Assembly (NCBI RefSeq): GCF_033100115.1
Contig: NZ_CP136910.1
Span: forward strand, 1,612,001-1,676,000
Reading direction: 5' to 3'
DNA from: Anaerocolumna sp. AGMB13020
GTDB lineage: Bacteria > Bacillota > Clostridia > Lachnospirales > Lachnospiraceae
Length of the DNA stretch: 64,000 nt
Shown piece by piece: positions 9,501-17,638 of the stretch; position 1 is the stretch's first letter; each line of letters opens with the position of its first letter. Made by a program: the position numbers and the translations under genes. The notes beneath the pieces are model-generated. The model was not told the DNA's origin. It ran no database searches and saw nothing but the letters and a program-made list of their open reading frames with translations.

Positions 9501-12490
9501 GCTTTGCCTTCCGATATTGCCGTGTGCAGAGCTGCTGTTTCTTCTGTTGTATAATTTGCTTTTCTTTCAAGGGCTTCTGTTGTATAAGCAGTAAATTCTG
9601 TGAGTGCCAGCGTTTTTTCTGCCAATACCTCTCCGCTTGAAGCTTCATTTACTGCCAGCCAGCTTAAGATTACATCCGGTCCTGCCGTATATTCGTATAC
9701 CTTAATGGTCACATCAGCATCCACCGGCAAATCAAAGAAATAACTGACGGTCTTTTTGCCATTGTTGGTAAAACTGCCAAGTGTCTTTGTTATTACCTGA
9801 TTATTCTGTGCATAGGAAACCGATAAACCTATGTTTCTTGTAGTTCCCCACCATTCCTGAAAACCTGCCAGCAGCTGGTAACTGCCTGCCTTTAGAGGAA
9901 GGATATATTGAATGCTTTTATCAGTCTTTGCCCAGAAACCGCTTTCAAAAGCATCGCGGCTGGTATTATTTTTATAACCAATGTCTGCATTTGTTATACC
10001 TTCTCCTTCAAGGATACTGGAATAACCCCAGCTGCCTTGCCCATATGCCTTATCCCAGGTCTCATTTATAAGTGTAACTTTCTCTTTTATCATATCATAG
10101 AGATCGGAGCCTGCAGTTGCGCCGGAATCAATATAATACTTTAAGGTATCCGGTATCACCAGGACATTTGCTGCAATTGTCTGGTTATAACCTGCCAAGG
10201 TACCTGTAATTTTCGTCTTTACCGCTGGCAGCAGGTTCTGAATCTCCCAGTTGACGGTCACATCTTTCGTTTCTGCGCTGCCATTACTATAAACAGTTAT
10301 ACTTACCTCAGAGGGCAGTTCACTGATACTGTTATAGAGGTCCTTTAACTCTGTATTCACCTGTACCGGAGCAAGTTCCGCAAGATCCGCAAGAGTCCAG
10401 TCTGTGTAAGCCTTCAGCTGCAATTCCTTGTTAGCGGTTAGCTCAACTGGCAGCCAGATATACCTGGAATCCCCCAGATTACTGTCATACCAGCGGTCCC
10501 CCATATAGATATAGAGGCCTTTTTGTGGATCATAAGGTATTACATTGGTACTCTGAGAATCAAAGGTGGTATATTTGGTATCTCCTACACAGGGGTCACC
10601 GGCGTTGGTCCAGGTACCAAGGATGGAATCCGCCACCCAGTACTGTGCCTGATTGGGTGCCCAGCCTGTTGCTCCTGAATTAATCATATAATACTTCCCT
10701 GCGTACTTAAATACTGCCGGTGCTTCTCTTTGGGCTCCCGGAAAGAGTCTTACGAAATCAACTCCATAGACAGCTTTTTCAACCGGTGTGGCAAGGTTAG
10801 TATAGTCTTCATTCAGCTTTGAGATGAACATGGTTCTGTTCTCTTCACTGGAATAAATGATATACGCTGTACCGTCATCATCGATAAACAGATTCATATC
10901 CCTGGCAAACCCCTTACTGCTTTCATACCAGGCACCGGTCAGCTGATCCTCCGGGCATACATTCAGACGGTACCTGTCTATAAACCGGAAGGGACCGGAG
11001 GGTGAATCACTGACTGCTACCCCTGCAGCTGCCGCCGCATAATTGGCACCGGGGCTTTCCACTGTTGGACCGTCTGCGTGGAACCACAATACATATTTCC
11101 CGGTCTTTTCGTTATAAATCATTTTCGGTCTTTCAATAACCGAGGTGGAGTTATTGATACAAAGATATACGTTATCCTTTTCTTCCGAGGTCAGATTACC
11201 ATATAATGCAGTAAAATAGGGGTCGTTATCTAATTGCTCTCTGGTTGTGACTGATCGCATGACATACCCTTCAAACCTCCAATTATAAAGATCCTCTGAA
11301 GAATAAGCACTGATACCGTTACTTCGGTATCCCTTTGTCTTGTCTTCTCCGTACCACCACCACTTTTCTCCTATCTTTTGTACCTGCCCGCCATGGGCCT
11401 GAATAGGAATTCCGTTGATATCCTTCCATACACTGCCACTTGTTCCAGAGAAGCTGGAATAACGCTCGATAGTCCTAAGGGCGGCATACTGGGCATCCAA
11501 TTCATTACACTTCTCACGAATCTCTAAGCCGGAAGCAGTACCAGAAGCTATCATTGCTTCAGCTTCAGCAATTATTCTTTCCATATCTCCCAAGGTATCT
11601 TTTTTGCCACCGCCATCCAGATACAGCTCTGTGCTTAATGCTTCTGTTGCATAGATTGTTCCTGCGGCAGCGGCAGTATTTATTTTGCTCCGGATGTCTT
11701 CTATTTTAGCACTTAACACAGCCGTATCATAATCCGGCACTGCTTTTATGATGATATAATTCATTAGCGGGTCCTTATAGCTGTCTGTTCTTGATGGATT
11801 ATGTACAAACACATTAAGCTGTCCATCTGAAACTCTCAGTTCATTTTTACTCTCGACAACTTTATTCTGATCAAGACTCAAAGCACTGGTATAGGTCGTT
11901 CCCTCCAATACAATATCAACAGGCCTCCAGGACCAGGGATTTTTAAAACCCACTGTTACTTCATAATAACCGTCAGGCAATTCAAAGTCATAATAGAATC
12001 CACTGACTCCGGCTACATAGGTGATTGCCCCTGTGTAATAGTATGTATCTTCCTTGTTCAGACTGGCAGCCGTTCCACCTGCAACCGCATTGGAGTTCGG
12101 CGTATTAGGGAGTCGTCCCCAACTATAACCCGTTGTATCCGAACCATAGACCTTATCCGTAACGGATTGATAAAGCCCCATATGGTCTCCGCTGGCCACT
12201 GAACTGACATTACCTGCACCGCAATTCACAAAATACAGCACATAATCATTGGCTGCCAGCTCTTTAGTACCTGGTGTGACTTTTGTTATACTGGATCCGC
12301 TGACTACATTTAATACGGTGTTCCCCTCACCTGCAGCCTCATCCATATTTACTTCTGATTGAATTTGCCCTTTCTCTTCTGTGCCGATTAAGGCAGCTGC
12401 CTCATTTGCACTTACAGGCAGTGGTTGTATTATCAGTGCGAGCATTAATAGTACAGCCATCATCCTGTGTAAACGTTTTTGCTTTCCCAT
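3560..12490 (-). CDS. Giant secreted multi-module GH43 protein (galactanase-like)
   Basis: This 2976-residue protein starts with a Sec signal (basic start, hydrophobic 10-24, cleavage near SANEA). Modules in order, with approximate residues: malectin-like (85-255); GH43 (357-703, motif IQAHGG at ~362); bacterial Ig (717-780); malectin-like (783-947); FIVAR (950-1030); LamG-like (1032-1220); Ig (1240-1310); malectin-like (1312-1490); second GH43 (1505-1795, LQAHGG at ~1508); F5/8C (CBM32) (1800-1933); FN3 (1947-2033); third, degenerate GH43 (2043-2340); second CBM32 (2350-2480); Ig (2503-2578); Thr/Pro linker (2583-2625); unknown C-terminal region (2630-2866); Big_2-like (2885-2976). QAHGG with GDSRYVWLPLEL resembles exo-beta-1,3-galactanases (GH43_24/34). 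Such enzymes trim arabinogalactan side chains; the substrate is inferred. No wall anchor is visible. The start has AAAGGA upstream. Confidence 0.85.
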   Translation of the reverse strand: MGKQKRLHRMMAVLLMLALIIQPLPVSANEAAALIGTEEKGQIQSEVNMDEAAGEGNTVLNVVSGSSITKVTPGTKELAANDYVLYFVNCGAGNVSSVASGDHMGLYQSVTDKVYGSDTTGYSWGRLPNTPNSNAVAGGTAASLNKEDTYYYTGAITYVAGVSGFYYDFELPDGYYEVTVGFKNPWSWRPVDIVLEGTTYTSALSLDQNKVVESKNELRVSDGQLNVFVHNPSRTDSYKDPLMNYIIIKAVPDYDTAVLSAKIEDIRSKINTAAAAGTIYATEALSTELYLDGGGKKDTLGDMERIIAEAEAMIASGTASGLEIREKCNELDAQYAALRTIERYSSFSGTSGSVWKDINGIPIQAHGGQVQKIGEKWWWYGEDKTKGYRSNGISAYSSEDLYNWRFEGYVMRSVTTREQLDNDPYFTALYGNLTSEEKDNVYLCINNSTSVIERPKMIYNEKTGKYVLWFHADGPTVESPGANYAAAAAGVAVSDSPSGPFRFIDRYRLNVCPEDQLTGAWYESSKGFARDMNLFIDDDGTAYIIYSSEENRTMFISKLNEDYTNLATPVEKAVYGVDFVRLFPGAQREAPAVFKYAGKYYMINSGATGWAPNQAQYWVADSILGTWTNAGDPCVGDTKYTTFDSQSTNVIPYDPQKGLYIYMGDRWYDSNLGDSRYIWLPVELTANKELQLKAYTDWTLADLAELAPVQVNTELKDLYNSISELPSEVSITVYSNGSAETKDVTVNWEIQNLLPAVKTKITGTLAGYNQTIAANVLVIPDTLKYYIDSGATAGSDLYDMIKEKVTLINETWDKAYGQGSWGYSSILEGEGITNADIGYKNNTSRDAFESGFWAKTDKSIQYILPLKAGSYQLLAGFQEWWGTTRNIGLSVSYAQNNQVITKTLGSFTNNGKKTVSYFFDLPVDADVTIKVYEYTAGPDVILSWLAVNEASSGEVLAEKTLALTEFTAYTTEALERKANYTTEETAALHTAISEGKALIEAATTIEMVRSALQTAKDNFDKVYENAGDIIAIPLLKYDFNESLSGTVIEDKSGSGHKGKLYGKATYVTDPVKGQVLYLDGTTGTYGEIPKGLLDNKNQLTLVMDVKSSLTSGNFFTFGIGKSDQKYFFLRARGSELYGAITKATWGGEQKISGSMTTGEWSKVVMVLEDNSMTMYINGLLVKQVTGLTTKISDFGTEVMTYLGKSFYSGDGYFKGYFDNIEIYDKAYTAKEMENILGTELITVLPTVTKLGEELSLPAAVKVKSQGKVLDCEVLWDTLPEGALDTIGDTYKVTGKVTGVNLTVSTTLTVISRKLMYYIEGNRTSSEVFNILKENSPLLVNAVPDQKYDSSWGYSSNSATEMKGRVTQSTDRYENGWYSENHKDIVYQMQLEEGTYKLTAGFKEWWNQSRHMNITIEYTDEKGTPVTTKIAENFGWSQVNGNVPDSDKTKNAEGNFTLPADTKITLRVSRYESSQDPVLSWFAIEQLSTSKIKAATIVNGESLKDLDGNTLQAHGGSFLYEDGTYYWFGENKAHNGATFNGVSVYSSKDLMHWTYEKDILKPDSAAELASCKVERPKVIYNEKTKKYILWGHWEEAGNYNLGHVVVAVSDTITGDYEYLGHFDPGNQSRDFTVFVDEDKTAYLISSANSNADLDIYRLNDSYTNVEKKLYTLFAGKRREAPAIVKKDGYYYMLTSGQSGWQPNQGYYTSTQDITQAEGWSELIKFGNTSTFYSQPANILTVNGTNTATYVYVGDRWNQNALGDSRYVWLPLELEAGKLSMDYTREWKLNAQTGEVTNAKKINLSAGKETAGSNEAEGYSSALAVDGDYDTYFDTGKDSVPYWWRVDLGRQYKLSDIDISWRSWNGSEVCYKYIVEGSNDSSNYTTIIDATGNTTTSFTAHSLSGTYRYIRITVSGQINVNNNNSATWYRGIHEVNIYGEGTENVSNPFGITATPFKLSSSNKVNNVNLAWSQKENALSYYVYGKESETGEYSLAYHGAGTSVKLYGLAIGKNYYYKVQAWNNGVLLAESSEVKAQTTTVSEGLLEYSNSVSGAMTTLSTLKAGDTYYRYDYVSDESGFSKLEEYTSKDSLNWTYVKTVMDRNSHPDLASCKLEAMNIRYDSIHNKNILWAHWELKEGYGSGKALVASATPGERFTVHEIYNPEGIAVRDMNFYIDDNEARTGYLVTAGNAAGEGANATMYIFQMNDTYTGIERIVTKVFENQYREAPSLVKKDGYYYLFTSQAAGWYPSKGAYASALSLQGPWSELRSIGNSSNYSSQSGGVISIEGAAGKNYFMLAPRWVREEGTAAAVCLPVAFANGIATYDYYDKVLYNPFTGSIIPEDKGVLLSENKPAVASVTANGTKTAVKANDGNYDTAYAAAKSQWPFWWQVDLGSTYRLSGLQVSWFMYKGSEGYYQYKVEISEDGENWTEILDKSDNKTYGFTADTLTGKGRYVRLSVTNAVLHNNPNNWYTPTLYEVKVFGSSKTTTEEQEENQRLAKEAAEAINLGEVTGITKNLTLPASGLHGAQIQWKSSNADILADNGTIIRPKAGDGNARVKLTASVSVAGETAQRQWDIVILAEGAEVSPTIVPTTSPTDTPTAEPTATPTSTPTPEPTSTPAATPTPVGAPENNTPPYLLLDTKVKNKTAEVALTVSSEKLQEELKASSKEKPYLLKITLPEKELGAQLESNKTKLVEVSILLPQAITADSRIKLEDIIMDKKLLEMAKENQKGLSLTVKDEKGGVVYQWKFEAASLKNSKQAVTAVNTSLEVVPANTVKGVDKLLSKDTKNKQAVAVVFKHSGVLPAQAAVRVYVADQKGIKAGDMVYVYHYNETKGILDSLKTGSYKVDKNGYITMNILSCSDYILMPQKASNNITNSLSGQISVPEKLSISRGKNLKLEVTLPVTLEKTNEITDKTSANAIGAVTIKYSSQDETIALVNEKSGQVTGKKKGSTLILVKIRLYSGETKTLKVKVQVK

Positions 12491-12757
12491 AACTTATCCT
12501 TTCTCTCTCTATTACTGGATAAAAATATTTTGTGCAATTAGTATATTATTATGGATTATTTATCCAGTATTTAAATATTATCATACCATTTAATATAATG
12601 CAACCGGTTTCATTGTTATTTTATTTGTGCACATTATACACTTGTAGATTTTTGTTTCGTTTTGTCGTTATACCCATACTTATTTCCCACTTTATATAGC
12701 AGGGATATTTTGGTAACATTAATTCTTGAAAATTGATATATAAGGATGGTAAGTGAA

Positions 12758-13552
12758 ATGAAGAGAAGTTTAACAGCACTATTATTGCTGTTCGCATTGT
12801 TATTAACTGGCTGCAGTAACGGCACTGGAACGGATTCCAAAACAGAAGCTCCTGCAGAGGTTACGATTACAAAAGAAACTCTATCCGATACATTGCGTTG
12901 GTTCAATGCTGCCTATGCAATAATTACAACCCGAAATGGCGGTGACATAAATCTCATCGGAGGTTACGGAACCAAAAATCTCCTAGAGGTTCAAATGATC
13001 AAAAGCGGATTGAAGGAATCCTGGGAGGTTACAGACAAAACCACAGCAGATGACACCTTAAACTGGCTATTGGAAGAGGGTGGGCACAATGCCGAGTTGC
13101 TGGAAGAATATAAGGAAAACAGCTTGTCAGAATACACTAGGGAAGAGCTGATAGAAGTATTGTCGGTTAGTTCTTATACTGATAATGACAGAGCTTATTA
13201 CCTGGGACTCTACGATGCTGTGGCTAATTACAGTGACAACGCAATCCTCGCCTGGGATTTATCCAGAGCCATGCAGCTTTCTGCCTGGTATTACCTTGCC
13301 GGTTATTATACTTATGAGGAAGCCATGGATAAAAGCCTTGCTATTGCAAAAAGCTTACAGAAAGCCTATGGTTCCTGGGATGAGATGGCTGACAGCTATC
13401 TATATGGATATCAATACTGGAGTGGTGATGATATGTCTGATGAAACCTCTGAAAGTTTTGCCCGTTATCAGATATACCAGGAGTTAGTGAAGCAGACAGA
13501 CAGCCCATATTCCATTGATTGGAACTATGAATTACAAAAAGATTGGCCTTAA
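12758..13552 (+). CDS. DUF1266 lipoprotein
   Basis: A 264-residue predicted lipoprotein. The N-terminus MKRSLTALLLLFALLLTGC has a clear lipobox (LTGC), so it should be anchored outside the membrane. The C-terminal part has the DUF1266 pattern: WDLSRAMQLSAWYYLAGYYT, YGSWDEMADSYLYGYQYWSG and a final helix. The function of DUF1266 is not known. An ATG at 12746 is in frame, but AAGG directly abuts it; the ATG at 12758 is better spaced and gives a proper signal peptide. The gene is divergent from the GH43 giant and 97 bp upstream of an esterase on the same strand, so the two may be co-transcribed. Confidence 0.82.
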   Translation: MKRSLTALLLLFALLLTGCSNGTGTDSKTEAPAEVTITKETLSDTLRWFNAAYAIITTRNGGDINLIGGYGTKNLLEVQMIKSGLKESWEVTDKTTADDTLNWLLEEGGHNAELLEEYKENSLSEYTREELIEVLSVSSYTDNDRAYYLGLYDAVANYSDNAILAWDLSRAMQLSAWYYLAGYYTYEEAMDKSLAIAKSLQKAYGSWDEMADSYLYGYQYWSGDDMSDETSESFARYQIYQELVKQTDSPYSIDWNYELQKDWP

Positions 13553-13648
13553 GCATATTCCTTGTTATGTTTGGAAAAATATGATAAAATCCTATATATC
13601 TCACAAGAAACATGAAGGACAAAAAATAAAGCTCTAGGAGGAAACCAT

Positions 13649-14518
13649 ATGGCTTACAAAGAGGTAAAGACCATCAAATGCAATCCGGAACTAAAAGGTA
13701 TGGCTGTTATGATTCCGGAGGTAATATATTCTACTGCTCAGGGAGTGGATTTAAAAATGCAGATACTGACTCCCTGGAAATCAGATGTATCTTCGATACA
13801 AACAGCCTATCCCTTAATCGTATTTGTGCAAGGCAGCGCCTGGACTCACCCCGACGTTTATTATCAGCTTCCTCAGTTGGCTCAATTTGCCAGAGAGGGT
13901 TATGTAGTTGCCACTTTAACACACAGAAACAGCCTGGAGGGACACCCCTTCCCGGCATTTCTGGAAGATGTCAAAACAGGAATCCGTTTCTTACGAAAAC
14001 ATGCATCTCAATATCAGATTGACCCTGACAGAGTTGGTATCTGGGGTACTTCCTCCGGCGGTAATACTGCATTATTAACAGGACTTACAGGTGATGCTTC
14101 ACGTTATAAGACAAAAGAATACGGTGAATATTCAGATTCTGTGAAATTGGTAGTGGATTGCTTTGGACCAACTGACCTAACCTTTGCCCTTAATAACCTC
14201 TCAAATCTGGAGGAAGGTATGAAGAAGATCTTTGAAGGTTTGCGTGGTGAGGATACACCGGAGAATCTTGCGAAGCTTATGGAAATTAATCCGGCGAACC
14301 ATATAAAAGAAGGGCAGTCATATCCTCCTTTCTTCCTCCTTCATGGCAATGCCGATACACTGGTGGATTATTCCCAGAGTGAACTTATGTATCACCGGCT
14401 ATCTGATGCTGGTGCAGAGGTTTCACTTGTCTGTGTGGAAGGTGCTCCCCATGAAGGTTCTTTCTGGAGCAATGAACTTTTAGATCTCATCAAAGAATTT
14501 ATAGCTGATAATATATAG
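13649..14518 (+). CDS. Alpha/beta-hydrolase esterase (BD-FAE / acetyl-esterase type)
   Basis: A 289-residue cytoplasmic alpha/beta hydrolase without signal peptide. The nucleophile elbow is GTSSGG (Ser135), the acid is Asp236 in HGNADTLVD, and the histidine is His268 in GAPHEG, a complete and correctly ordered triad. The N-terminal VFVQGSAWTHPD stands in for the HGG oxyanion motif. The family cleaves short-chain esters, often acetyl or feruloyl groups on plant sugars, so it could process products taken up after extracellular digestion; that link is inference. AGGAGG lies 7 bases before the ATG. A bidirectional hairpin follows at 14539-14585. Confidence 0.85.
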   Translation: MAYKEVKTIKCNPELKGMAVMIPEVIYSTAQGVDLKMQILTPWKSDVSSIQTAYPLIVFVQGSAWTHPDVYYQLPQLAQFAREGYVVATLTHRNSLEGHPFPAFLEDVKTGIRFLRKHASQYQIDPDRVGIWGTSSGGNTALLTGLTGDASRYKTKEYGEYSDSVKLVVDCFGPTDLTFALNNLSNLEEGMKKIFEGLRGEDTPENLAKLMEINPANHIKEGQSYPPFFLLHGNADTLVDYSQSELMYHRLSDAGAEVSLVCVEGAPHEGSFWSNELLDLIKEFIADNI

Positions 14519-14538
14519 CTTTTGATTATAACATTGAT

Positions 14539-14592
14539 AAAGCTCCTTTCCCTTCACAAGTTTTTTCTTGGAAGCAAAGGAGCTTCTTCTTT
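14539..14592. terminator. Bidirectional terminator between esterase and PucR regulator
   Basis: AAGCTCCTTT (14539-14548) pairs with AAAGGAGCTT (14576-14585), with T-rich tails on both sides. It separates two convergent genes. Confidence 0.75.
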
Positions 14593-14595
14593 ATC

Positions 14596-15768
14596 TTATT
14601 TCGACATATCTCTAATATAGAAAGCAACCTGGTAAGGAAACAATTCCTCGCTGTCCTTAAGCTCACACTTAAGGATTCGCTTGATGTTCTGTATACGATA
14701 ATTAACCGTGTTTCTATGGGTGAAAGTATCCTCCGCCACCCTTATAAGGCTTCTGTCATTTTTGATGTAGCTTCTTAAGGTATCCACATAAGCTGAACCA
14801 TGGGAAAGATCATATTCTTCCAGGGGTCCCAGGATCTCATATGCATAACTTACCAGAATGTCGGTATCTTCAATGGAAAAGAGCAACTTAAAAAATCCCA
14901 TTTCTTCAAAGTCAACCATCTCCCGTCCGGTTCCCAAAGACATCTTCATTGCTGTTCTGGCTCTCTTATAACTGGTAGGAAGATTCTCAAGCTGAATCAC
15001 CCTGGGTCCTATGCCAAGATAGAAGCGCTTTTCTCTGGAGAATGCTGCAAAGCTCTGCAAAATCAGTTCCGGCAGTTCCGTGTAGTATTTTTCCTTCCTG
15101 TTATTAAGAATCAGAACAAGAAAATCCTCCATTCTTATAAGTCCGTAAGAAGCATTGATTTTATCATTGCCCTTCCATAGGCCGAACAGATTCTCCAGTT
15201 TTATTACCGCCTGATTATAGCTTAGTTCATCCTCCATTGTCTTCTTTACGTATATGCAAAAGGCCTGAAAGGTGCCTTCAATATCATACCGCTCTCCTAA
15301 CACCTGCCTGACATCCGCTTCCTTAAAACGTCCTTGAATAACTTCTCTGAAAGCATTGCTTATTTTCTTCTCAAATTGTTTCTGATCAATTATTCGCATA
15401 CAGTAATCCTGAATCAGCTCTGTTATGGATATTTCCCAGGGCATTTCAAGTATAGGAAAATTGTGTTCGTTACACCATTCAATAACCTCTTCCGGGATAC
15501 GCTCCAAATACATTCCTGTATTTATGATGATTCCTGCACAATCCTCCTGGGACATTTCCCTGACGACCTTTAAAAGCCAGTCTGGCTGGTCAGCTTTCAT
15601 CCCTGTCGTAATTGCCAGCTCTTCCCCGTGAAATCTGGATACTATGGTCTCATCCTCCAGCATATGTACCCAGCTTACGACCGTATCCATACCAGCTTTG
15701 CCGGCGACTATATTTAGTTTAAATTGCTCCCTGGTTTCTTCATACATTTCCCAGAAACGGACTGCCAT
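14596..15768 (-). CDS. PucR/CdaR-family transcriptional regulator
   Basis: A 390-residue regulator with an N-terminal PucR-type domain (roughly 10-130), a central GGDEF-like region (about 165-290), and a C-terminal helix-turn-helix. The C-terminal motif reads SLIRVAEDTFTHRNTVNYR, then IQNIKRIL, the signature of the PucR_HTH domain. Family members control purine, allantoin, sugar-diacid or amino-acid catabolism. The adjacent divergent genes give no sure target; the amidohydrolase at 16272-17462 on the same strand upstream is one candidate, by inference only. A GGGGGT-type site precedes the ATG. Confidence 0.85.
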   Translation of the reverse strand: MAVRFWEMYEETREQFKLNIVAGKAGMDTVVSWVHMLEDETIVSRFHGEELAITTGMKADQPDWLLKVVREMSQEDCAGIIINTGMYLERIPEEVIEWCNEHNFPILEMPWEISITELIQDYCMRIIDQKQFEKKISNAFREVIQGRFKEADVRQVLGERYDIEGTFQAFCIYVKKTMEDELSYNQAVIKLENLFGLWKGNDKINASYGLIRMEDFLVLILNNRKEKYYTELPELILQSFAAFSREKRFYLGIGPRVIQLENLPTSYKRARTAMKMSLGTGREMVDFEEMGFFKLLFSIEDTDILVSYAYEILGPLEEYDLSHGSAYVDTLRSYIKNDRSLIRVAEDTFTHRNTVNYRIQNIKRILKCELKDSEELFPYQVAFYIRDMSK

Positions 15769-15973
15769 TTATGTATTACCCCCTAGGTCAGTATTCCTTG
15801 ATATTATGCTTATTCTTTCATTTAGATGACATTATAATTTGTGCTGTGGATACAAATATTGCTCCTTATATTCAGACTAGCAGATTATATACAAAAAGTC
15901 AATTTCTATATATAATATACATAGAGTAAAGATTAATACAAAGTCAGGCAAATGAATAAAGGAGGATACCTAT

Positions 15974-16156
15974 ATGTATATTGGCAGCACAAATTTATAC
16001 TTAGATTTAATAGATTACAACACGAAAGCACCTGCAAGCTGGATTACCTCCGAAAGATATGAAAACTGCGAAAACTTCTACCAACATCTGGTGGTAAAAC
16101 AAGGCAGACCCAAACTGTTTCATAAAAAAAGCGACGCTAATAATAATATGAAATAA
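15974..16156 (+). CDS. 60-residue orphan protein
   Basis: A small frame with one of the best ribosome sites in the window (AAAGGAGG, then 8 bases, then ATG). It is followed within 60 bp by a strong terminator. The product starts MYIGSTNLYLDLIDYN and ends in a Lys/Asn-rich tail (KKSDANNNMK). It is soluble, without membrane segment or signal, and has one cysteine. I do not recognise the family. The flanking PucR and amidohydrolase genes are on the other strand, so this is a free-standing transcription unit. Confidence 0.65.
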   Translation: MYIGSTNLYLDLIDYNTKAPASWITSERYENCENFYQHLVVKQGRPKLFHKKSDANNNMK

Positions 16157-16212
16157 TCACATACGCTTAAATCTTAATTTATTGAATGTAAATTAAATCC
16201 TATATGTTTCGT

Positions 16213-16258
16213 CATCACAAAAAAAGAGAGCATTTTCCGATGGATGCTCTCTTTTTGA
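16213..16258. terminator. Strong bidirectional terminator
   Basis: AAAAAGAGAGCAT pairs with ATGCTCTCTTTTT around a short loop. It serves both the 60-residue orphan and the convergent amidohydrolase. Confidence 0.85.
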
Positions 16259-16271
16259 ATTCTTCTAACTA

Positions 16272-17462
16272 TTATGGCCTTCCTGTATTTCCGTCTTCCA
16301 TTTCATCCTTCCACTCATATATGATCTTCCCGTCAATGATTGTATACATTGTATGGGTAAACACCTCCATTGGATTTCCTGTAAATATAGCTATATCTGC
16401 ATCCTTTCCCGCTTCCAGGCTGCCTACCCGGTCTTCCACCTGACATATTTCTGCTGCATTGATGGTTATAGCTTTTAACCCTTCTTCTATACCAAGTCCC
16501 TTTTTGGCAGCAAGCCCCGCACATATGGGGAGATACTGAATCAGCGTAACCGGATGATCTGTCGTTATAGCGACTTTAACACCATTTCGTGCAAGAACTC
16601 CCGGCGTCTTAAAATCCACATTCTTAATTTCTAGTTTGTTGCGACAGGACATTCCCGGTCCCACAATGGCAGGATATCCGCTTTTATATATCTCCTCTGC
16701 TATCAGATGTCCTTCCGAACAGTGATCAAGGGTAAGCTTAAGATGATATTCCTTTGCAATCCTAATAGCTGTTAATATATCATCTGCCCGGTGTACATGA
16801 GCCTTTAGTGGTATATCTCCATTTAATACCGGAATCCAGCTCTCCAGCTTAAAATCCTCCTCCACATCAGCTGCTGGCCCCTGCTCTTTCTTTTTCTTAT
16901 AACTGCTCGCCTTAAACAGCTCTGCCCGCAGCATGGCTGCTATACTCATTCTGGAGGCCGGAGGTTTATTAAGATCTTTATAAGATCTTTTAGGATTCTC
17001 CCCGAAAGCTATCTTCATAGCTGCCGGTTCCTTTACTATCATGTCTTCTATTACTCTGCCTTGTGTCTTTATAAACAGAAATTGGCCACCTACTACATTG
17101 CTGCTCCCCGGTCCTACCATAACAGATGTAATTCCAGCCTGTATGGCATTATGAAAGGCGGGATCCATAGGATTCACCGCATCCAGGCCTCTGACATAAG
17201 GGGTTACCGGCTGGGTCGTTTCATTGCAGTCATCATCCTCCTCCCCTTCTTTTTCTTCCGTAATTCCAATGTGACAGTGTGCTTCGATTAATCCTGGCAT
17301 TACCCACAGACCTGTGGCATCTATGACAACCGTATCTTCCTTTTCTTCATACCTGGGATTCTCCCCTACATAAATTATCTTTCCCTCTTCTGCCAGAACA
17401 CTTCCGCACTCATAAACTTTACCTGTCATAGTGAAAATCTTGCCATTTTTTATAACCAGCAT
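16272..17462 (-). CDS. Amidohydrolase (imidazolonepropionase-like)
   Basis: A 396-residue metal-dependent hydrolase of the amidohydrolase superfamily. The beta-sandwich start is MLVIKNGKIFTMTG. The metal motif HCH occurs in PGLIEAHCHIG, a histidine follows in KAHVHRADD, another in TLDHCSEGH, and the catalytic Asp in ITTDHPV. The end has the typical VGSLEAGKDADIAIFTG. It hydrolyses a C-N bond in some cyclic or amide substrate; the exact one is not visible. It starts at the ATG ending at 17462, with AAAGGGA seven bases upstream; an upstream ATG (17495) lacks this. An acidic insert (EEKEGEEDDDCNE) directly follows the HCH loop, which is unusual. Confidence 0.85.
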   Translation of the reverse strand: MLVIKNGKIFTMTGKVYECGSVLAEEGKIIYVGENPRYEEKEDTVVIDATGLWVMPGLIEAHCHIGITEEKEGEEDDDCNETTQPVTPYVRGLDAVNPMDPAFHNAIQAGITSVMVGPGSSNVVGGQFLFIKTQGRVIEDMIVKEPAAMKIAFGENPKRSYKDLNKPPASRMSIAAMLRAELFKASSYKKKKEQGPAADVEEDFKLESWIPVLNGDIPLKAHVHRADDILTAIRIAKEYHLKLTLDHCSEGHLIAEEIYKSGYPAIVGPGMSCRNKLEIKNVDFKTPGVLARNGVKVAITTDHPVTLIQYLPICAGLAAKKGLGIEEGLKAITINAAEICQVEDRVGSLEAGKDADIAIFTGNPMEVFTHTMYTIIDGKIIYEWKDEMEDGNTGRP

Positions 17463-17638
17463 TGAAAATCCCTTTCTATGTGTATCTATCATCATACAAA
17501 CTTAAGTTTATTCTTTATCCGATTATTGCTGGAATCTAATTCCTTAAAAACGGAATCTTACCACAGGAAAATTATTCAACTCCTGTTCTTAAGTTTTTCT
17601 ATTTCTGTATAATATATACATCAAGGGCTGATTATTTC

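Noticed and set aside
4399..11700. Many open frames on the opposite strand of the GH43 gene
   Set aside because: They are antisense shadows of a well-conserved reading frame, without ribosome sites.
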